Notes under the pieces: generated by a model
Told to the model about the DNA's origin: nothing
Seen by the model: only the letters and a program-made list of their open reading frames with translations
The model's database searches: none
Made by a program: the position numbers and the translations under genes
NCBI GenBank assembly: GCA_030691295.1
Contig: JAUYEQ010000340.1
Span: 1-9,981, forward strand
From: Bacteroidota bacterium
GTDB taxonomy: Bacteria > Bacteroidota > Bacteroidia > Bacteroidales > Prolixibacteraceae
Direction of reading: 5' to 3'
Length of the DNA stretch: 9,981 bases
Part shown: piece after piece, positions 6,891 to 9,981 of the stretch
Layout: every line of letters starts with the position of its first letter
Numbering within the stretch: position 1 is the stretch's first letter

Positions 6891-8375
6891 ATGAAAAACA
6901 TCTGTGTACTTGAATCCACCCGGAAAAGTCAAAAAAATAAAATGCCAACAAATCTCCAAGACTCCAAATTATACAAAAATCTGAAATTCAATGAATTTAT
7001 TTTGGTGAGATTTAGTGTTTTGGTGTTTTGGTGGCAACAGGTTAGTTTTCGGAGCGGGCTTGTATATGCAATATGTATTTTGGGATTTACCCTGCAAAAT
7101 TGTTCTCCGGAAAAGAAAGCCGATCTTTTTCCTGATGGAACAACGATACCGGCCTGGTTTTCGGAGGTGGCAAAAATAAAATTGGAAGACCTCGGCAAAC
7201 AGTTTAATATTTCAGAATTAGGAGCAATTGCCGACAGTACAGTAATTCAGACAGCTATCATTCAAAAGGCAATTGATGATGCTCACAGTCAGGGCGGAGG
7301 AGTTGTTGTCATCCCAAAAGGAACCTTCCTGAGTGGGGCTTTGTTTTTCAAACCAAATACCCATTTGTATGTATCTGAAGGCGCCGTTTTAAAGGGTTCA
7401 GACAATATTGCTGACTATCCTTTTATTCCATCAAGAATGGAGGGTCAGAGCATCAATTATTTCGCAGCCCTCGTAAATGCTTATGGTGTGGATGGTTTCA
7501 CTATTTCAGGAAAAGGAACCATTGACGGAAACGGCTTGAAATATTGGGAAGCCTTCTGGCAAAGACGAAAAGAAAACCCGAAATGCACCAATCTTGAAGT
7601 GTCCAGACCGCGTTTGGTATTTATTTGGAATTGTGACAATGTGCAGGTTCAGGACATCTCGCTCCACAATTCAGGATTTTGGACCAGCCATTATTACCAG
7701 TGCAACAATGTTAAGATTTTGGATTTGCATATTTTTTCGCCACACGAACCGGTAAAAGCGCCAAGTACCGATGCCATTGATATTGATGTATGTTCGAATG
7801 TGCTGATTAAAGGATGTTACATGGCTGTAAATGACGATGCCATTGCCTTAAAAGGCGGGAAAGGTCCATGGGCAGATAAGGATTCTACAAATGGCGGGAA
7901 TACCAATATCATCATCGAAGATTGCGAATTTGGATTTTGCCATGCCGCTTTAACCTGCGGCAGCGAAGCGATTCACAACAAAAATATCATCATGCGAAAT
8001 TGCTATGTGAACGATGCTAAAAGACTTTTGTGGTTGAAAATGAGACCCGATACACCTCAGAAATATGAATACATTACTGTTGAAAACATCAAAGGTCAGG
8101 CATACAGCATGATTTATATAAAGCCATGGACACAGTTTTTCGACTTAAAAGGAAGAACAGAGGTTCCATTGTCCTATTCTGAAAACATCACTTTAAGAAA
8201 CATCGAACTCGACTGCGAAGTGTTTTTTGATATGGCCATTACTGAACATGACCGGCTGTTTGATTTTACTTTCGATAATCTGAAAATCACAGCAAAGAAT
8301 GCTGATTACGACAAAGGTTTGATAAATGGACTGATCTTTACAAATGTGATGGTTAACGGCAAATTAATTGAGTAG
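6891..8375 (+). CDS. GH28 polygalacturonase-type glycoside hydrolase, lipoprotein with disrupted N-terminus
   Basis: Right-handed beta-helix hydrolase of family 28, expected to cleave alpha-galacturonic acid linkages in pectin. Numbering from the ATG at 6891, the fold begins near 103 (QFNISELGAIADSTVIQTAI, then GGGVVVIPKGTFLSGAL at 135-151). The catalytic region holds STDAIDID at 292-299 (Asp294), NDDAIALKGG at 314-323 (Asp315/Asp316), FCHAALTCGSE at 349-359 (His351, in place of the classical GHG), and LLWLKMR at 379-385 (the RIK-like substrate-binding segment). All expected acidic residues are present, so the enzyme should be active. LVYAICILGFTLQNC at 57-71 is a lipoprotein signal core with Cys71, but about 55 unusual residues precede it. 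A palindromic repeat encodes about residues 18-49. The 6891 start (MKN, A-rich leader) is probably the ancestral one. 6942 is an alternative. The esterase gene follows after 3 bp. Exo or endo action, and polygalacturonan versus rhamnogalacturonan preference, cannot be told. Confidence 0.92.
   Translation: MKNICVLESTRKSQKNKMPTNLQDSKLYKNLKFNEFILVRFSVLVFWWQQVSFRSGLVYAICILGFTLQNCSPEKKADLFPDGTTIPAWFSEVAKIKLEDLGKQFNISELGAIADSTVIQTAIIQKAIDDAHSQGGGVVVIPKGTFLSGALFFKPNTHLYVSEGAVLKGSDNIADYPFIPSRMEGQSINYFAALVNAYGVDGFTISGKGTIDGNGLKYWEAFWQRRKENPKCTNLEVSRPRLVFIWNCDNVQVQDISLHNSGFWTSHYYQCNNVKILDLHIFSPHEPVKAPSTDAIDIDVCSNVLIKGCYMAVNDDAIALKGGKGPWADKDSTNGGNTNIIIEDCEFGFCHAALTCGSEAIHNKNIIMRNCYVNDAKRLLWLKMRPDTPQKYEYITVENIKGQAYSMIYIKPWTQFFDLKGRTEVPLSYSENITLRNIELDCEVFFDMAITEHDRLFDFTFDNLKITAKNADYDKGLINGLIFTNVMVNGKLIE
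6943..7036 (+). repeat. 94-bp imperfect palindromic element inside the 5' end of the GH28 gene
   Basis: The two halves are inverted copies centred at 6991. The innermost arms AAATTC (6984-6989) and GAATTT (6993-6998) surround a 3-base loop. Further out, 6943-6980 pairs with 6999-7036, with 28 Watson-Crick pairs and 3 G-T pairs in 38 positions. The outer ends are TGCCA and TGGCA. Each arm has a loose 7-8-base rhythm of CCAA/TTGG words (for example TTTTGGTGTTTTGGTGG on the right). From memory, such CACCAA-rich palindromes recur between genes in Bacteroidota and some archaea, and are often mistranslated as N-terminal extensions. I cannot confirm copy number here. No target-site duplication is evident. 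Confidence 0.75.
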
Positions 8376-8378
8376 ACC

Positions 8379-9981
8379 ATGAAAATTCTTTCGGCTTTAA
8401 TTGTCACTCTTTGTTTCAGTTCCGGTTTTGTATCCGGACAGGCAAATTTTAATGCGTTGCCATGGAAGCAAAATCTGGCTTACAATTCCTACCTGATGCG
8501 CGATTTGCACAGGCAATACGCCGATCGTCAGGAAGAACTGGGCAAGGCTTTACAGTCGAAGGAAGCGATTTTCAAATACCGCGATGAGTTGCGAAAACGG
8601 TACAAAACCATTTTGGGCGATTTTCCTGAAAAGCAAAATCTGAATGCCCGTGTTCTGAAATCTTCGCAGCAAAAAGGCTTTCGGGTTGAAAAAATCATAT
8701 TTGAAAGTCTTCCGAAAAGATACGTTACCGCCAACCTTTATTTGCCCGATGGCAAAGGTTCGTTCCCCGCATCGCTTGAATTGTGCGGCCACGGAATGGG
8801 CGGAAAATTGGGTTCGGCTGAAGCTGTTCTCATGGCATTAAACGGAATCGCTGTGTTGGTGGTCGATCCTATTGGCCAAGGTGAGCGCGTTCAGTTGCTC
8901 GACGAAAATGGTAAGCCTGCAACGCGCGGAGCCACCACCGAACACACTTTGCTGAATGCCGGATGTAACCTGTTGGGAAGCAGTCTGGCGGCCTGGGAAT
9001 GGTGGGACAATCACCGCGCTATTGACTATCTGGAAACCCGCCCCGACATTGATAAAACCCGTTTGGCAGCTTACGGAAGTTCAGGCGGCGGCACACAAGT
9101 CGCTTACCTGATTGGCCTTGAAAACCGCCTGAAAGTTGCATCCATCTGCAGCTATTTTTCACAACGCGAACGAGTGTTGGAACTGAGTGGTCCGTCCGAC
9201 GGATGCCAGCATGTTCCGGGAGAGGGAAGTGCCAGCATCGAAATTGCCGACTGGGTGGTAATGTTTGCGCCAAAACCAGTTTTAATCATGTCCGGATTAT
9301 ACGATTTCGTGGACTATCAGGGAGCCCTTGAGGGTTCGCGCGAATTGCAAAAAGTGTATGGAAAGATGGATGCGACGGATGCTTTCAGACTATTTACGGC
9401 TGAAAGCGGGCACGGGATGCCAAAAGTAAAACGCGAAGCGCTCGCTACATGGTTTCGCACCTGGCTTTGTAACGATCCGACACCCGTTCGCGAAACTGAA
9501 ACCATCAGCGTTCCCGATGCTGATTTGCAGTGCACCTCAACCGGGCAGGTGAACACGGCCTTTGCCGATGCGGTTTCCGTAACGACATACAATCAGGATC
9601 ATGCTGCGGAACTGGTTGGTCAACGTGCCAAATTCATTCAACAGGACGATTCAATTGTTCGGGAAAAGGTAATTGGTCTTTTGGGGATGGGTTTACTTCA
9701 GGAAAAAATTGCCCCGGAACAAACCGGATACCAGAAGGGAAGAACCTACGATATTTATAAGTATCAGATTGTTAGAAAAGGCGAAATGCCTGTTCCGTGT
9801 GTGGTAGTTATACCTGAAAAAGTGGCCACAACAGCGAAAGTGGTGCTTTGCCTGAACGAAACCGGAAAAGAAATACTATTGAATGATGAAACAAGAATGA
9901 ATAATCTGGCCACTCAGGGCGATATTTTGGTGGTTGCCGATTTGCGGGGATATGGCGAAACCGCCGATCCTTCAAGCCTGA
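8379..9981 (+). CDS. Secreted two-domain alpha/beta-hydrolase esterase (pectin methyl- or acetylesterase candidate), 3' truncated by window
   Basis: Open from ATG 8379 through the window end (534 codons, no stop). Residues 1-20 form a signal peptide (ILSALIVTLCFSSGFVSG). The first alpha/beta-hydrolase domain spans about 90-365: strand TANLYLPDG at 118-125, oxyanion loop GHGMGG at 137-142, nucleophile elbow YGSSGGG at 232-238 (Ser235 in GxSxG), probable acid Asp309 (SGLYDFVD), and His345 (ESGHGMP). A second similar domain begins after about 450, with VPCVVVIPEK at 472-481 and VVADLRGYGETAD at 518-530, and is cut off. Two-domain hydrolases of this type in PULs are annotated as acetylxylan esterase-like. 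The RG-II pectin methylesterase BT1017 (CE19) may be a relative, but that is from memory and untested. The start lies 3 bp after the GH28 stop, so the two are almost certainly co-translated from one mRNA. Removing methyl or acetyl groups would expose pectin to GH28. Confidence 0.85.
   Translation, partial: MKILSALIVTLCFSSGFVSGQANFNALPWKQNLAYNSYLMRDLHRQYADRQEELGKALQSKEAIFKYRDELRKRYKTILGDFPEKQNLNARVLKSSQQKGFRVEKIIFESLPKRYVTANLYLPDGKGSFPASLELCGHGMGGKLGSAEAVLMALNGIAVLVVDPIGQGERVQLLDENGKPATRGATTEHTLLNAGCNLLGSSLAAWEWWDNHRAIDYLETRPDIDKTRLAAYGSSGGGTQVAYLIGLENRLKVASICSYFSQRERVLELSGPSDGCQHVPGEGSASIEIADWVVMFAPKPVLIMSGLYDFVDYQGALEGSRELQKVYGKMDATDAFRLFTAESGHGMPKVKREALATWFRTWLCNDPTPVRETETISVPDADLQCTSTGQVNTAFADAVSVTTYNQDHAAELVGQRAKFIQQDDSIVREKVIGLLGMGLLQEKIAPEQTGYQKGRTYDIYKYQIVRKGEMPVPCVVVIPEKVATTAKVVLCLNETGKEILLNDETRMNNLATQGDILVVADLRGYGETADPSSL

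Noticed and set aside
6942..6944. ATG at 6942 as the true GH28 start
   Set aside because: It has an A-rich leader but leaves 53 residues before Cys71, still too long for a lipoprotein signal, and it overlaps the outer end of the repeat. 6891 is kept as the likely ancestral start, with 6942 possible.
6943..7036. Terminal inverted repeats of an insertion sequence or a transposon remnant
   Set aside because: The two arms meet at a 3-base centre, so there is no room for a transposase. No target duplication or transposase fragment is visible. Treated as a palindromic repeat instead.
6943..7036. CRISPR-like periodic repeats, because of recurring CCAA/TTGG words
   Set aside because: The words are short, degenerate and spaced 7-8 bases apart in a palindrome. 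There are no repeat-spacer units and no cas genes.

Overview
The window is part of a polysaccharide utilisation locus (PUL) from a member of the Bacteroidota. The evidence is an adjacent SusC-like TonB-dependent transporter and SusD-like lipoprotein, flanked on the same strand by carbohydrate-active enzymes, with A-rich leaders in place of Shine-Dalgarno sequences. The sequence alone does not fix a genus. A free-living or marine Bacteroidales/Marinilabiliales-type organism is plausible but is inference.

Layout, all on the + strand: (1) positions 1-994, the 3' part of a GH105 unsaturated galacturonyl/rhamnogalacturonyl hydrolase; (2) 1030-4362, a SusC-like porin without an STN domain; (3) 4399-6459, a SusD-like glycan-binding lipoprotein; (4) 6476-6530, a strong hairpin terminator; (5) 6522-6872, a stretch without an intact gene that holds two apparent gene remnants and a candidate promoter; (6) 6891-8375, a GH28 polygalacturonase-type lipoprotein whose 5' end carries a 94-bp imperfect palindrome; (7) 8379 to the window end, a secreted two-domain alpha/beta-hydrolase esterase, cut off at its 3' end.

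Together the genes point to pectin as substrate (homogalacturonan or a rhamnogalacturonan). The esterase would remove methyl or acetyl groups. GH28 would cut galacturonic acid linkages. SusC/SusD would bind and import oligosaccharides. GH105 would remove the unsaturated uronic acid left by a pectate or rhamnogalacturonan lyase. No lyase and no regulator is visible here, so the locus must extend beyond the window or rely on genes elsewhere.

The most unusual part is 6460-7040. Debris of two former genes lies between the SusD terminator and GH28, and a palindromic repeat appears to have inserted in frame into the signal peptide of GH28. This suggests recent remodelling of an otherwise ordinary pectin PUL. 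No clearly new biological system was found.
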